Below are positions 36,934-45,965 of a DNA stretch of 64,000 nt, piece after piece. The position numbers and the translations under genes are program-made. The notes under the pieces are model-generated. The model made no database searches, was not told the DNA's origin, and was given only the letters and a program-made list of their open reading frames with translations. Source of the DNA: Vibrio sp. LaRot3 (lineage in GTDB: Bacteria; Pseudomonadota; Gammaproteobacteria; Enterobacterales; Vibrionaceae); the NCBI RefSeq assembly GCF_027587025.1, contig NZ_JAPPTI010000001.1, forward strand, positions 186,001 through 250,000, given 5' to 3'. Position 1 is the stretch's first letter; the number at the start of each line of letters is the position of its first letter.

Positions 36934-37839
36934 ATGAACAAGTACCTCGCTCTTTTTCTCTCTGTGTTGTTTTCTTCAGCAGCTCTGGCAGAGACTGTAA
37001 CCATAGAGCATCAGAAAGGAACAACTGAAATCGAAATGCAGCCCAAACGAGTTGTGGCGATTGGTTTTGGTGTTTTAGATGCGCTGGATAAATTTGGTAT
37101 TGATCCTGTTGCGGTAGCGAATGCCTCACACTTACCTTCTTATCTGGCGAAATATAACCAAAAGGATTACCTATCAGCAGGTAGCCATTTTGAACCTGAT
37201 TTTGAAAATATTTTTACGGCGAAGCCCGACCTGATCATCATTGGACCTCGAGCTTCATCGAAATATGAAGAGCTAGCTGAAATTGCTCCTACGATTGTCT
37301 TCTCTGCGAACTTAAAATCTGACTACTGGACAAGCACGCAACAGCAATGGCGTAATTTAGGAAAGATTTTTGCCATTGAAGACAAAGTTGAGCAGAAAAT
37401 TAAACAGCTTGACGATCAAATCACGGCGATTCGTAATCACAACCAAGATAATAAGATTGATGCACTAACTGTGTTGAGCTTGGGTGAAAATATTACAACC
37501 TTTGGCGCTCATTCTCGTTTTTCAGCTATCTACCAAGATTTCGGTTTCTTAGAAACTGTGACGAAGGAAGACGCAGGTAACCACGGTGATTTAGTCTCTT
37601 ATGAGTTTATTCATCAGGTCAACCCAAGCATCATTTTGGCGATTGACCGCAATAAGCTCGATGCGAACTCAAACTACGATCTGACTCAAGCGTTTGATAA
37701 CGACCTGATTAAACAAACGAAAGCCTACAAGAACCAGCGCATTGCTTTCTTAGATGTGGATTCTTGGTATGTATCGATTGCAGGCGTTCACTCTACTGAG
37801 CAAATGATTAAAGATGTTCAAAGCGTCACTCAGCTTTAA
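36934..37839 (+). CDS. Iron-siderophore ABC transporter substrate-binding protein (orphan)
   Basis: A 301-residue periplasmic binding protein of the FatB/CeuE/VctP type (class III fold). The signal peptide ends at about residue 19 (AALA). The mature protein has KRVVAIGFGVLDALDKFG, then DYLSAG and FEPDFENIFTAKPDLIIIGPRAS, characteristic of catecholate or related siderophore-binding proteins. A Fur box directly upstream supports a role in iron uptake. No permease or ATPase genes are next to it: gloA lies on one side (divergent) and a terminator then nth on the other. It must therefore use a transporter encoded elsewhere. Confidence 0.87.
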   Translation: MNKYLALFLSVLFSSAALAETVTIEHQKGTTEIEMQPKRVVAIGFGVLDALDKFGIDPVAVANASHLPSYLAKYNQKDYLSAGSHFEPDFENIFTAKPDLIIIGPRASSKYEELAEIAPTIVFSANLKSDYWTSTQQQWRNLGKIFAIEDKVEQKIKQLDDQITAIRNHNQDNKIDALTVLSLGENITTFGAHSRFSAIYQDFGFLETVTKEDAGNHGDLVSYEFIHQVNPSIILAIDRNKLDANSNYDLTQAFDNDLIKQTKAYKNQRIAFLDVDSWYVSIAGVHSTEQMIKDVQSVTQL

Positions 37840-37863
37840 TTGAGGTTTAATAAAGTGCAATGA

Positions 37864-37890
37864 AAAAGGCAGCCAGTGGCTGCCTTTGTT
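37864..37890 (+). terminator. Terminator after the siderophore-binding protein gene
   Basis: AAAGGCAGCC-AGT-GGCTGCCTTT followed by GTTTGTT; it also faces the convergent nth gene. Confidence 0.75.
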
Positions 37891-37908
37891 TGTTCTTGAA
37901 GTTTGATT

Positions 37909-38544
37909 TTAAACTTCAGTCTTTTCTTTGAACTCACACAAGTCTTCAATGATACAGCTGCCGCAACGAGGTTTCCGCGCGACACAGGTGTAACGACCAT
38001 GAAGAATCAGCCAATGGTGGACATCAAGCTTGAACTCTTTAGGTACTACTTTAAGCAGCTTTTCTTCCACTTGGTCGACATTTTTGCCCATGGCGAATTT
38101 GGTACGATTTGATACTCGATAGATATGTGTATCAACCGCGATTGTTGGCCAACCAAATGCGGTATTGAGCACAACGTTAGCGGTTTTACGACCGACTCCC
38201 GGAAGGGCTTCTAATGCTTCGCGGTTTTCAGGTACTTCACCATTGTGCTGTTCAAGTAGGATTCGGCAGGTTTTGATTACATTTTCAGCTTTCGAGTTAA
38301 ATAGCCCAATAGTTTTGATGTAGTCTTTTACGCCATCAACACCTAAGTCGAGTAGCCCTTGTGGGGTATTGGCGACAGGGTAGAGCTTATCAGTCGCTTT
38401 GTTGACGCTGACATCCGTTGCTTGCGCAGAGAGTAAGACTGCGATCAACAGTTCAAAAGGGGTGCTCCAATTTAGTTCTGTCTGCGGGTTCGGGTTGTTT
38501 TCCCTCAGCCGCTCAAGAATCTCAATACGTTTGGTTTTGTTCAT
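37909..38544 (-). CDS. nth: Endonuclease III
   Basis: A 211-residue DNA glycosylase/AP lyase that removes oxidised pyrimidines. The helix-hairpin-helix LPGVGRKTANVVLNTAF holds the catalytic lysine K120, and D138 is in TIAVDTHIYR, both at the E. coli numbering. The [4Fe-4S] cluster ligands are C187, C194, C197 and C203 (CX6CX2CX5C). It follows rsxE after about 100 bp on the same strand, the conserved rsx-nth linkage. Confidence 0.98.
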   Translation of the reverse strand: MNKTKRIEILERLRENNPNPQTELNWSTPFELLIAVLLSAQATDVSVNKATDKLYPVANTPQGLLDLGVDGVKDYIKTIGLFNSKAENVIKTCRILLEQHNGEVPENREALEALPGVGRKTANVVLNTAFGWPTIAVDTHIYRVSNRTKFAMGKNVDQVEEKLLKVVPKEFKLDVHHWLILHGRYTCVARKPRCGSCIIEDLCEFKEKTEV

Positions 38545-38645
38545 TTTGTTGGCTGCTGCTTCTAGTGTTAGAGCCAGTAAGAACGTTGCCTCTTCGGGCT
38601 TATTGTTTATTCAAACCGGCTTTTGATGTTATCTCAGTGAGATGG

Positions 38646-39350
38646 CTAAGAGTTGGTAACGCGCACTCGCTCTATTGCCTGCTTTTCTTGTTTTGGCTGG
38701 CGGTCAGCCAGTTTTTTATCGATGACATTTTTCAGTGCGATCATTAAACCGACGCCAATGAAAGCGCCCGGAGGCAGTAACGCGAGTAGGAAACTGTTAT
38801 CGATCTGGAATACCTCAATGCGTAATACTTTGGCCCATTCGCCTAGAAGTAAATCGGCACCATCAAATAGAGTGCCGTTACCAATCAGTTCGCGCATTGC
38901 TCCGAGTACAACCAGTGCTGCTGTCATTCCCATACCCATCCAAAAGCCGTCTTGTGCTGATGGTAATAGAGCATTTTTTGAGGCAAACGCTTCGGCGCGG
39001 CCGATGATGATGCAGTTGGTAACGATAAGAGGAATAAAGATACCAAGAGACAGGTATAAGCCGTAGGCGTAGGCGTTCATTAATAATTGAACGCACGTTA
39101 CCAGTGAGGCGATGATCATAACGAAAACTGGAATACGTACTTCTTTCGGAACGTAATCTTTAACTAAAGAAACCGTGACGTTAGAACCGACCAATACCAA
39201 TAGCGTTGCGACACCAAGACCAAGGGCGTTGGTGACACTAGAGGAGACCGCAAGCAATGGACAAAGTCCAAGCAGTTGAACTAGGGCTGGGTTGTTATCC
39301 CAAAGGCCATCTTTGATCAGTTTTTTATGTTTAACCATGGTTGCCTCCAC
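38646..39350 (-). CDS. rsxE: Electron transport complex subunit RsxE/RnfE
   Basis: A 234-residue inner-membrane protein with six hydrophobic segments, homologous to RsxA and NqrD/E. The opening [23 protein letters not shown] is diagnostic. With RsxA it forms the membrane core holding an iron-sulfur centre between inverted half-subunits. It overlaps rsxG by 20 bases. It is the last rsx gene of the operon. Confidence 0.97.
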   Translation of the reverse strand: MEATMVKHKKLIKDGLWDNNPALVQLLGLCPLLAVSSSVTNALGLGVATLLVLVGSNVTVSLVKDYVPKEVRIPVFVMIIASLVTCVQLLMNAYAYGLYLSLGIFIPLIVTNCIIIGRAEAFASKNALLPSAQDGFWMGMGMTAALVVLGAMRELIGNGTLFDGADLLLGEWAKVLRIEVFQIDNSFLLALLPPGAFIGVGLMIALKNVIDKKLADRQPKQEKQAIERVRVTNS

Positions 39351-39966
39351 AGTTTAGGGGCTGCTGTAACAGCTGTTCTCGATTCTGGTTGACGTAATCT
39401 ACCGTATTTCTCACCGCTTTAACGACTGCACGCGGCGTGATCGTTGCGCCAGTAAACTGGTCGAATTGTCCGCCATCTTTGCGTACTAGCCATGAATCGC
39501 GATTTTCATCGGTGACCTTTTTACCAGTAAAGCCTAAAATCCATTCATCAACACGTAAGTCGATTTTATCACCGAGTCCGGGAGTTTCTTGGTGAGACAA
39601 AACTCGAGTACCAGTGACTGTTCCATCATGTTGAATACCAACAATGATTTTAATCGCGCCGTTGTAGCCATCAGGTGCGATAGCTTCAATGGCAATAGCA
39701 CTTGGTTGACCGTTTAACGTCGCAATATAAGCGGGCATGGGACTTTCAGTGCCCAGTGCAGGATCTTGTACCAACGTACACGACTTATACATTTCATTAT
39801 CGTGCAGTTTATGTGGGATCACTTGGTTTAGAACAGACAGCAATTGTGCTTGTTCTTGCTGGTGGATTTGATCTTTCGTTAAGTATTGCGTTAACGCGAC
39901 TAAGCCTGTTGAAGCACAAGCGAATAGAGCAAGTGTCGCACCGTTTTTTCGTATTGCGTTTAACAT
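39331..39966 (-). CDS. rsxG: Electron transport complex subunit RsxG/RnfG
   Basis: A 211-residue membrane-anchored periplasmic flavoprotein. One transmembrane helix lies at about residues 9-28. The covalent FMN site is TGAT, threonine T175, in [13 protein letters not shown]. It lies 9 bp after rsxD and overlaps rsxE. The complex couples electron flow between ferredoxin and NAD to ion movement; in E. coli it reduces the SoxR sensor. Confidence 0.97.
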   Translation of the reverse strand: MLNAIRKNGATLALFACASTGLVALTQYLTKDQIHQQEQAQLLSVLNQVIPHKLHDNEMYKSCTLVQDPALGTESPMPAYIATLNGQPSAIAIEAIAPDGYNGAIKIIVGIQHDGTVTGTRVLSHQETPGLGDKIDLRVDEWILGFTGKKVTDENRDSWLVRKDGGQFDQFTGATITPRAVVKAVRNTVDYVNQNREQLLQQPLNCGGNHG

Positions 39967-39975
39967 GCTGAATCC

Positions 39976-41022
39976 TTAGTGCCCGTAAGTTCGAGGTTTG
40001 GTGTAGTAATCAATTAATGGTACGCACATATTGGCCAGAAGTACGGCAAATGCGACACCATCAGGGAAACCACCCCAACTCCGAATAATAAAGACCATGG
40101 CACCAATAAACGCACCGAAAATCAATCTACCTTTGACTGTTGTCGACGCTGAAACAGGGTCGGTAGCAATAAAGAATGCACCGAGCATGGTTGCGCCAGA
40201 GAAAAGGTGAATCAAAGGCGAAGCCGTTTGATCTGGTGTAAAGATCATAAATAGGCCACTAATTACCAGTAGTGAAGTTAAAAAGCTCACTGGAATATGC
40301 CAACTGATCACGCGAAGCTTGATGAGCGCGAGGCCACCGGCAAGATAAGCAAGGTTAACCCATTGCCAACCTAAACCCGCGAATGGGCCAAATTGTGGCT
40401 GTCTGACCGCTTCACTTATTGTACTACCAGTAAGCAGGGCTGTTTTTAGGCTGTCTAACGGGGTCGCCATGGTGACACCATCAATACCTGTGCGAATTTG
40501 CTGTAAGGATAGCCCTTCGTTGTTAAAACCTGTGAAGATCAGCGAGAAAGCATCTCCCATTGAAATAGGAGTTGCTTGCAGTTCGATTGGCGAAATCCAA
40601 CTGGTCATTTGTAGTGGGAACGATATAAGTAGAACGACGTAAGCAACCATCGCAGGGTTGAATAGGTTCTGACCAATACCGCCGTATAAATGTTTGGCAA
40701 TGATAATGGCAAAGATAAGACCTATCGTGATAACCCACCAAGGTGAAAGCGGTGGAATCGCTACCGCTAATAGCCATGCTGTCACTAATGCACTGTTGTC
40801 TCGTAATGCTGATTTCGGTGAGCGCTTGCGTAGTAACATGACTAGGCCTTCAAGCGTCAAACCCAGTACGATAGCAAAAGCTAATTGAATGAGTGTTCCC
40901 CAACCAAAAAAGTAGGTTTGAGCCGCTAAACCGGGAATAGCACACAGCGCCACCCACTTCATTAGATCAGGAGTGCTTCTGCGACTATGTGCATGGGGTG
41001 AGCTGGCAATAAAGAAGGCCAC
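39976..41022 (-). CDS. rsxD: Electron transport complex subunit RsxD/RnfD
   Basis: A 348-residue inner-membrane flavoprotein with eight to ten hydrophobic segments. The covalent FMN-binding threonine is T187 in [10 protein letters not shown], the same number as in E. coli. The family block [14 protein letters not shown] is at about residues 116-129. The start overlaps the stop of rsxC by one base. Ion conduction is thought to involve this subunit together with RsxA and RsxE. Confidence 0.97.
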   Translation of the reverse strand: MAFFIASSPHAHSRRSTPDLMKWVALCAIPGLAAQTYFFGWGTLIQLAFAIVLGLTLEGLVMLLRKRSPKSALRDNSALVTAWLLAVAIPPLSPWWVITIGLIFAIIIAKHLYGGIGQNLFNPAMVAYVVLLISFPLQMTSWISPIELQATPISMGDAFSLIFTGFNNEGLSLQQIRTGIDGVTMATPLDSLKTALLTGSTISEAVRQPQFGPFAGLGWQWVNLAYLAGGLALIKLRVISWHIPVSFLTSLLVISGLFMIFTPDQTASPLIHLFSGATMLGAFFIATDPVSASTTVKGRLIFGAFIGAMVFIIRSWGGFPDGVAFAVLLANMCVPLIDYYTKPRTYGH

Positions 41023-43745
41023 TACTCTTTCTCCTCAGATTGTTTCATTTTTTCTTGTTCTGCTTTGCGAGCTTTAGCGCGAGCAATCGCAGCGGCGACA
41101 GCGGCTTTTTTCGGATCCAGTTCTTGCTCTGGTTCTACAGTTTCAGAACTCTTTTGGTTTGCATCAGCTTGTTGCTCTGCTTTGCGCGCTTTAGCACGGG
41201 CAATCGCAGCGGCGACAGCGGCTTTTTTCGGATCCAGCTCTTGCTCTGGTTCTACAGTTTCAGAACTCTCTTGGCTTGCATCAGCTTGTTGCTCTGCTTT
41301 GCGCGCTTTAGCGCGAGCAATCGCAGCGGCAACGGCGGCCTTTTTCGGATCCAGTTGTTGTTCAGGCTCTACAGTTCCAGAACTTTCTTGGCTTGCATCA
41401 GCTTGTTGCTCTGCTTTGCGCGCTTTAGCGCGAGCAATTGCAGCGGCAACGGCGGCCTTTTTCGGATCCAGTTGTTGCTCAGGCTCTACAGTTTCAGAGC
41501 TTTCTTGGTTCGCCTCTGCTTGTTGCTCTGCTTTACGTGCTTTCGCACGGGCAATTGCAGCGGCAACGGCGGCCTTTTTTGAATCCTGTGCTTGTTCAGG
41601 TACTACTGATTCAGAGCTTTCTTGGTTCGCACTTGCTTGCTGTTCTGCTTTACGAGCTTTCGCACGGGCAATCGCAGCGGCAACTGCGGCCTTTTTCGGA
41701 TCCAGTTGTTGTTCAGGCTCAGCAGTTTCAGAACTCTCTTGGTTCGGCCCTGCTTGTTGTTCTGCTTTACGAGCTTTTGCACGAGCCACAGCTGATGCAA
41801 TAGCTGCTTTTTTGTTATCTCCGTTATCTGACTCCGGAGTATTAGATTCTGTTGCGGCCTTTTTCGCTTTTGCTCTCGCAATCGCAGCAGCAATAGCGGC
41901 TTTTTTATCACCACTGTCAGCTGGACTATTGTCTGCTTTCGGTGGTGCTGAAGCGGCAGCCTTTTTCGCTTTCGCACGGGCTATCGCAGCCGCTACAGCG
42001 TCTTTCTTATCTGTAGAATCAGATGATTGCTCTTTTTCAGCTTTGCGTTCACGAGCAAGGCGTTTGCGTTCTTCACGCAGTTTAGCCATTTCGCTATTGT
42101 CAGGCTCGGCTTGTCCTGCTTTTTGCGCTGCGGCTTGTTTGGCCTTCGCTTTTGCAATTGCAGCGGCTACGGCAGGTTTGACCGCTGGCTCTGCGGGTTT
42201 GTCTGTAGAGTCTGCCTTTTGTGCTTTAACACGAGCTATGGCAGCTGCAATGGCATCGTCGCCGCCAGTTTGTTTCATCTCTTTTCGGCGGTCGTCGGCC
42301 GCTTTTTTGAAGCGATTTTCACGTTCAGCTTTATCACGCTCAAGGCGAGCTTTCTTCTCTTCAAAGCGTTGCTTAGCGCGCTCTGCAGCTTCTGCTTCTT
42401 CTTTACGGGTGCGGATTTCGGCTTTCGCTTGACGATAATATTGAACGAGCGGAATTTCACTTGGACAAACAAACGCACAAGCACCGCATTCAATACAATC
42501 TTTTAGATTGAGCTCTTCACATTTATCAAATTCTTCGGCTTTAGCATGCCATTGCAGTTGCTGAGGCAGCAGAGAAGCTGGGCAGGCTTCGGCACATTGA
42601 CCACAGCGAATACACGCCATTTCATATTGGTCGGAAGCGATCTCGCGTCTTGTCGGTGCCAGAATACAGTTAGCCGTTTTGGTTATCGGCACAGCGGAGT
42701 GAGGTAAGGTGAACCCCATCATTGGGCCACCCATGATCAAACGTGGCAGCTTTTTATCTGCTTTGTAGCCAAACTCACTGAGTAGATCTTCAACTGACGT
42801 ACCAATGAGTGTCCAAACGTTTTGTGGTTGCTTAAAGGTTTTACCCGTTAACGTCACGATACGCTCAATTAGAGGCTCACCATGACAAACGGCGCGTTGA
42901 ATCGCGTACAGAGAACCCACGTTTTGTACTAACAAGCCAATATCAGCAGGAATACCGTTATTCGGCACTTCTTTGTTGGTGAGTACTTTAATCAGCTGCT
43001 TCTCACCACCTGAAGGGTATTTGGTCGGGATTACGCGTATCACAATATCTTTATGTTGTGCCGCTTTCTCCAAGGCTTTAATCGCTTTTGGCTTGTTGTC
43101 TTCAATACCAATAATGGTGAGTTTGGGCTTGAGGATATGCTCAACAATCTCGATACCTTGAATCAGGGCATCCGCATGCTCTTGCATTAAGATATCGTCA
43201 GCAGTGATGTAGGGTTCACATTCAGCAGCATTGACGATGAAGATTTCAGTACGAGCCAGGCCTGATTGGATTTTCTTCGCCGTTGGGAAGCCTGCGCCAC
43301 CCATACCTGACACACCAGCTTGGCGAATAACTTCGATAAGCTCATCTGGCGTGTTAGCGGTAAAGTCTTCTATTGGGTTACGGTCAATCCACTGCTCTTG
43401 ATTGTCAGGCTTAATCACCACGCACATCTCGCTGAGCCCAGAAGGGTGAGCAGTAGTACGAGGTTCAATAGCCGTAATCGTGCCCGATGTGGGAGCGTGC
43501 ACTGGCAACATAAAGCTCATATCGTATTTAGTCAGTGGCTGTCCTTTTAAGACATTGTCACCCACATTAACGATTAAATTACCCGGTTTACCTATATGTT
43601 GTTTAATAGGTAGCACTATTTCTTGAGGGATAGAAGCGCGAGCAATTGGCGTTTTTAGAGACTGTTTTTTGTTTTCTGGTGGATGAACGCCCCCGGGGAA
43701 ATCCCAAAGTGCGCCAGATTTAATTTTCTCGATTAATGACAACAT
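41022..43745 (-). CDS. rsxC: Electron transport complex subunit RsxC/RnfC with expanded C-terminal repeats
   Basis: A 907-residue peripheral subunit. Residues about 1-370 are the NADH/FMN-binding part homologous to complex I NuoF ([10 protein letters not shown] at about 150). Residues about 370-425 hold two [4Fe-4S] motifs, [12 protein letters not shown] and [12 protein letters not shown]. Then comes a lysine/glutamate-rich coiled region. From about residue 500 there are alanine-rich helical repeats, and residues about 640-900 are near-identical 39-residue units with [20 protein letters not shown] and an acidic [10 protein letters not shown] linker. E. coli RsxC is 740 residues, so the repeat region is clearly expanded. 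The repeats are probably a helical binding or anchoring tail; function is inferred. Confidence 0.96.
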   Translation of the reverse strand: MLSLIEKIKSGALWDFPGGVHPPENKKQSLKTPIARASIPQEIVLPIKQHIGKPGNLIVNVGDNVLKGQPLTKYDMSFMLPVHAPTSGTITAIEPRTTAHPSGLSEMCVVIKPDNQEQWIDRNPIEDFTANTPDELIEVIRQAGVSGMGGAGFPTAKKIQSGLARTEIFIVNAAECEPYITADDILMQEHADALIQGIEIVEHILKPKLTIIGIEDNKPKAIKALEKAAQHKDIVIRVIPTKYPSGGEKQLIKVLTNKEVPNNGIPADIGLLVQNVGSLYAIQRAVCHGEPLIERIVTLTGKTFKQPQNVWTLIGTSVEDLLSEFGYKADKKLPRLIMGGPMMGFTLPHSAVPITKTANCILAPTRREIASDQYEMACIRCGQCAEACPASLLPQQLQWHAKAEEFDKCEELNLKDCIECGACAFVCPSEIPLVQYYRQAKAEIRTRKEEAEAAERAKQRFEEKKARLERDKAERENRFKKAADDRRKEMKQTGGDDAIAAAIARVKAQKADSTDKPAEPAVKPAVAAAIAKAKAKQAAAQKAGQAEPDNSEMAKLREERKRLARERKAEKEQSSDSTDKKDAVAAAIARAKAKKAAASAPPKADNSPADSGDKKAAIAAAIARAKAKKAATESNTPESDNGDNKKAAIASAVARAKARKAEQQAGPNQESSETAEPEQQLDPKKAAVAAAIARAKARKAEQQASANQESSESVVPEQAQDSKKAAVAAAIARAKARKAEQQAEANQESSETVEPEQQLDPKKAAVAAAIARAKARKAEQQADASQESSGTVEPEQQLDPKKAAVAAAIARAKARKAEQQADASQESSETVEPEQELDPKKAAVAAAIARAKARKAEQQADANQKSSETVEPEQELDPKKAAVAAAIARAKARKAEQEKMKQSEEKE
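41040..41810 (-). repeat. Tandem 117-bp repeats in the 3' part of rsxC
   Basis: A GGATCC landmark recurs at 41113, 41230, 41347, 41464 and 41698, with GAATCC in its place at 41581: every interval is exactly 117 bp, or 39 codons. Adjacent units are nearly identical at DNA level. Flanking copies (to about 41,990 and beyond) are diverged and shorter. Being in frame, gain or loss of a unit only changes protein length. Confidence 0.92.
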
Positions 43746-43753
43746 ACCAGTCC

Positions 43754-44338
43754 TTAATTCACACTATTCTGCTGCTCAGCAGAATCGGTAATATCAACAA
43801 CAGGAATGGCGTTCAATTGCCACTTCCAATTCGCTGTAGTGGTTTCTACAGGGATCATTTCAATACAATCTGTTGGGCACGGTGCGACGCAGAGATCACA
43901 ACCAGTACATTCATCCTTAATGACGGTGTGAAGTGCTTTTGTGCCACCAACAATGGCATCAACCGGACACGCTTGAATACATTTCGTGCAACCAATGCAC
44001 ATATCTTCATGAATAAATGCGACTGTTTTTACCGATTCAGAAAGATCATGCGCGGATTCGGTTGCTTCAACACCCATGAGATCCGCAAGCTTTTCAATTG
44101 TCGCTTGACCGCCTGGAGGGCATTTATTTATGGAATCACCGTTAGCAATTGCTTCGGCATATGGGCGACAGCCAGGGTAACCACATTGGCCGCACTGGGT
44201 TTGTGGCAGAATTTCGTCAATTTGGTCGACGATAGGATCGGCGTCCACTTTAAATCGGATCGACGCAAAGCCGAGCACTGCGCCAAAAAGGGCTGCAAGC
44301 GCGGCAAGGGCGATGATTGCAATTACAATAGAACTCAT
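43754..44338 (-). CDS. rsxB: Electron transport complex subunit RsxB/RnfB
   Basis: A 194-residue iron-sulfur protein anchored by an N-terminal hydrophobic helix (about residues 5-25). A four-cysteine motif CGQCGYPGC plus a downstream cysteine (residues about 49-74) holds one cluster, and two ferredoxin-type motifs [14 protein letters not shown] and [14 protein letters not shown] hold two [4Fe-4S] clusters. It takes electrons from ferredoxin or passes them to other subunits. Its ATG overlaps the rsxA stop as TAATG, and rsxC follows after 8 bp. Confidence 0.97.
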   Translation of the reverse strand: MSSIVIAIIALAALAALFGAVLGFASIRFKVDADPIVDQIDEILPQTQCGQCGYPGCRPYAEAIANGDSINKCPPGGQATIEKLADLMGVEATESAHDLSESVKTVAFIHEDMCIGCTKCIQACPVDAIVGGTKALHTVIKDECTGCDLCVAPCPTDCIEMIPVETTTANWKWQLNAIPVVDITDSAEQQNSVN

Positions 44339-44919
44339 TACAGCTTCACCAACCCAGTAAAGCCCATGAAGGCAAGCGACATTAGGCCTGCGGTGATCAT
44401 TGCAATAGAAGCACCTTTGAACGGAGCTGGCACATCTGCCGCAGCAATTCGTTCACGCATAGATGCAAATAGGATCAGAACCAAAGAGAAACCGACTGCC
44501 GCACCGAAACCATAGATAATAGATTCGATAAAATTGTGGTTCTCATTGATGTTAAGGAGTGCCACGCCTAAAACTGCGCAGTTGGTTGTGATCAGCGGTA
44601 AGAAAATACCCAGTAGGCGATACAAGGTAGGGCTGGTTTTGTGCACCACCATTTCAGTAAATTGCACCACCACTGCGATAACCAGAATAAAGCTCATGGT
44701 ACGCAAATACTGCAGACCTAAAGGTGCCAAAATATAACTTTCGACAAGGTACGCACACACTGAGGCCAAGGTCAGAACGAAAGTCGTTGCTAACCCCATG
44801 CCAATGGCAGTCTCTAGCTTCTTAGAAACTCCCATAAATGGACATAAGCCCAAAAACTTCACCAGTACAAAGTTGTTGACGAGCACAGTGCCGACCAACA
44901 ACAAAAGATATTCGGTCAT
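44338..44919 (-). CDS. rsxA: Electron transport complex subunit RsxA/RnfA
   Basis: A 193-residue inner-membrane protein with six hydrophobic segments. The start at 44919 gives [19 protein letters not shown], the conserved N-terminus, and the same length as E. coli RsxA; a longer frame beginning 60 bases upstream would add an unrelated tail. Conserved [12 protein letters not shown] and TTNCAVLG contain the cysteines that ligate the intramembrane iron-sulfur centre. First gene of the rsxABCDGE operon. Confidence 0.97.
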   Translation of the reverse strand: MTEYLLLLVGTVLVNNFVLVKFLGLCPFMGVSKKLETAIGMGLATTFVLTLASVCAYLVESYILAPLGLQYLRTMSFILVIAVVVQFTEMVVHKTSPTLYRLLGIFLPLITTNCAVLGVALLNINENHNFIESIIYGFGAAVGFSLVLILFASMRERIAAADVPAPFKGASIAMITAGLMSLAFMGFTGLVKL

Positions 44920-45304
44920 AATTATATAATTTAAGTAATCCGATCCCGCCATTATCCTGCTTTGGCTGCTATTTAACAACCAAGGAAAGCTAAGGTTTTA
45001 TACTCTTGATTAAAAATTATACGCGAACTAAAGCGATATTGTTTAGCCAATCGTTTACTGCCGAGAGTCAGTAGGCAATGGGCTTGCAATAAAATGAGTG
45101 AATTGACAGTAATAAGGAAACTAATCCACTTTTATAGATACTGACAAAAGTAAATATTAAGCGTTTTATATTCATGAGAAGAATATAGTGGTGCGCTTTA
45201 TCTTGATTGGTTCTTTTTAGAAGAGGTTCAACGCGGGTGGCTAGCAAGGTCCGACGTCTCGGATGTGATATTTACTTGGAACAACTAAGTCGCATCTGAA
45301 ACGA
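44920..45304. other. Intergenic region upstream of rsxA
   Basis: 385 bp before the tRNA-Asn terminator. A minus-strand TATAAT at 45,017-45,022 could be the -10 box of rsxA, but no good -35 element is at the right distance. Nothing else recognisable. Confidence 0.45.
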
Positions 45305-45335
45305 AAAAAGCTCAACCTTTCGGTTGAGCTTTTTC
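45305..45335 (-). terminator. Terminator of tRNA-Asn
   Basis: AAAAAGCTCAACC-TTTC-GGTTGAGCTTTTT, just downstream of the tRNA on the minus strand. Confidence 0.9.
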
Positions 45336-45342
45336 CTAAATT

Positions 45343-45418
45343 TGGCTCCCCCTGCGGGACTCGAACCTGCGACATACGGATTAACAGTCCGCCGTTCTAC
45401 CAACTGAACTAAGGGGGA
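45343..45418 (-). tRNA. tRNA-Asn (GUU)
   Basis: 76 bases with encoded CCA. The anticodon GTT is in ACTGTTAATCC, the T-loop is TTCGAGTCC and the acceptor stem TCCCCCT pairs with AGGGGGA allowing the usual register. It is a single-gene transcript with its own promoter and terminator. Confidence 0.95.
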
Positions 45419-45438
45419 ATTGCTGTAAAGCGGTGCGA

Positions 45439-45467
45439 ATAGTAACGATAGGGTGAAACAGTGTCAA
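45439..45467 (-). promoter_or_regulatory. Promoter of tRNA-Asn
   Basis: Minus-strand TTGACA, 17 bases, TACTAT. The -10 box is 20 bases before the tRNA 5' end. Confidence 0.8.
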
Positions 45468-45553
45468 TACTTCTCGACTAGAATTCGATGAAATTCGCTA
45501 ACTAAAATTGCTTTACTTTTCGCTAAGCCTTGTCGTGTATAGGCTAGGTTTAC

Positions 45554-45769
45554 TTATCCACTAAATTTGTGGATAAGTGTGTTAATGAATTCTTAGCAAA
45601 AAAAGTTATTCACAAAATGGGCTTTGGGCGAACAAAGTTTAGACAAAAAGATCGAGGGCTAATCTGTTGTAGGATAAGGCATTAAGGCGCAATTAGATCA
45701 AAAAATAATCGAAAAGGTGAAAAGTGATCTTCTGCGAGATAGTACACAATTTGCGGATTTTGTGTATAA
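45554..45769. promoter_or_regulatory. Cluster of DnaA-box-like sites upstream of uvrB
   Basis: Four sites fit or nearly fit TTATNCACA: TTATCCACT at 45554-45562, TTATCCACA on the minus strand at 45568-45576 (forming an inverted repeat with the first), TTATTCACA at 45606-45614 and TTATACACA on the minus strand at 45761-45769. The surrounding DNA is AT-rich. DnaA binding near E. coli uvrB has been reported, as far as I recall. Confidence 0.6.
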
Positions 45770-45908
45770 GCTGTGTATTGAAAAATGGGATTTTTCGGAA
45801 GGTAATTCCTGTAGGGCGGAGAATATTATCAGGTTCATCATCAGGGATCTAGCGTTATTGATGTGTTTTGAAGAAAACAGCTAATTATTTCTCAACTAGC
45901 TCTTGAGT

Positions 45909-45924
45909 CTGTATATATATACAG
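45909..45924 (+). promoter_or_regulatory. LexA (SOS) box of uvrB
   Basis: CTGTATATATATACAG is a perfect palindrome and an exact match to CTGT-N8-ACAG. It ends 41 bases before the uvrB ATG. Confidence 0.93.
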
Positions 45925-45965
45925 ACAAAATAGAGCTTCTGCTGCTTAATGACTCTGAGGACACT

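Noticed and set aside
41065..42432. A 455-codon open frame on the plus strand opposite rsxC.
   Set aside because: It is antisense to the alanine/lysine-rich repeats of rsxC and encodes a low-complexity Ala/Ser/Phe protein. The repeat composition removes stops on the opposite strand, and it has no recognisable family or ribosome site.
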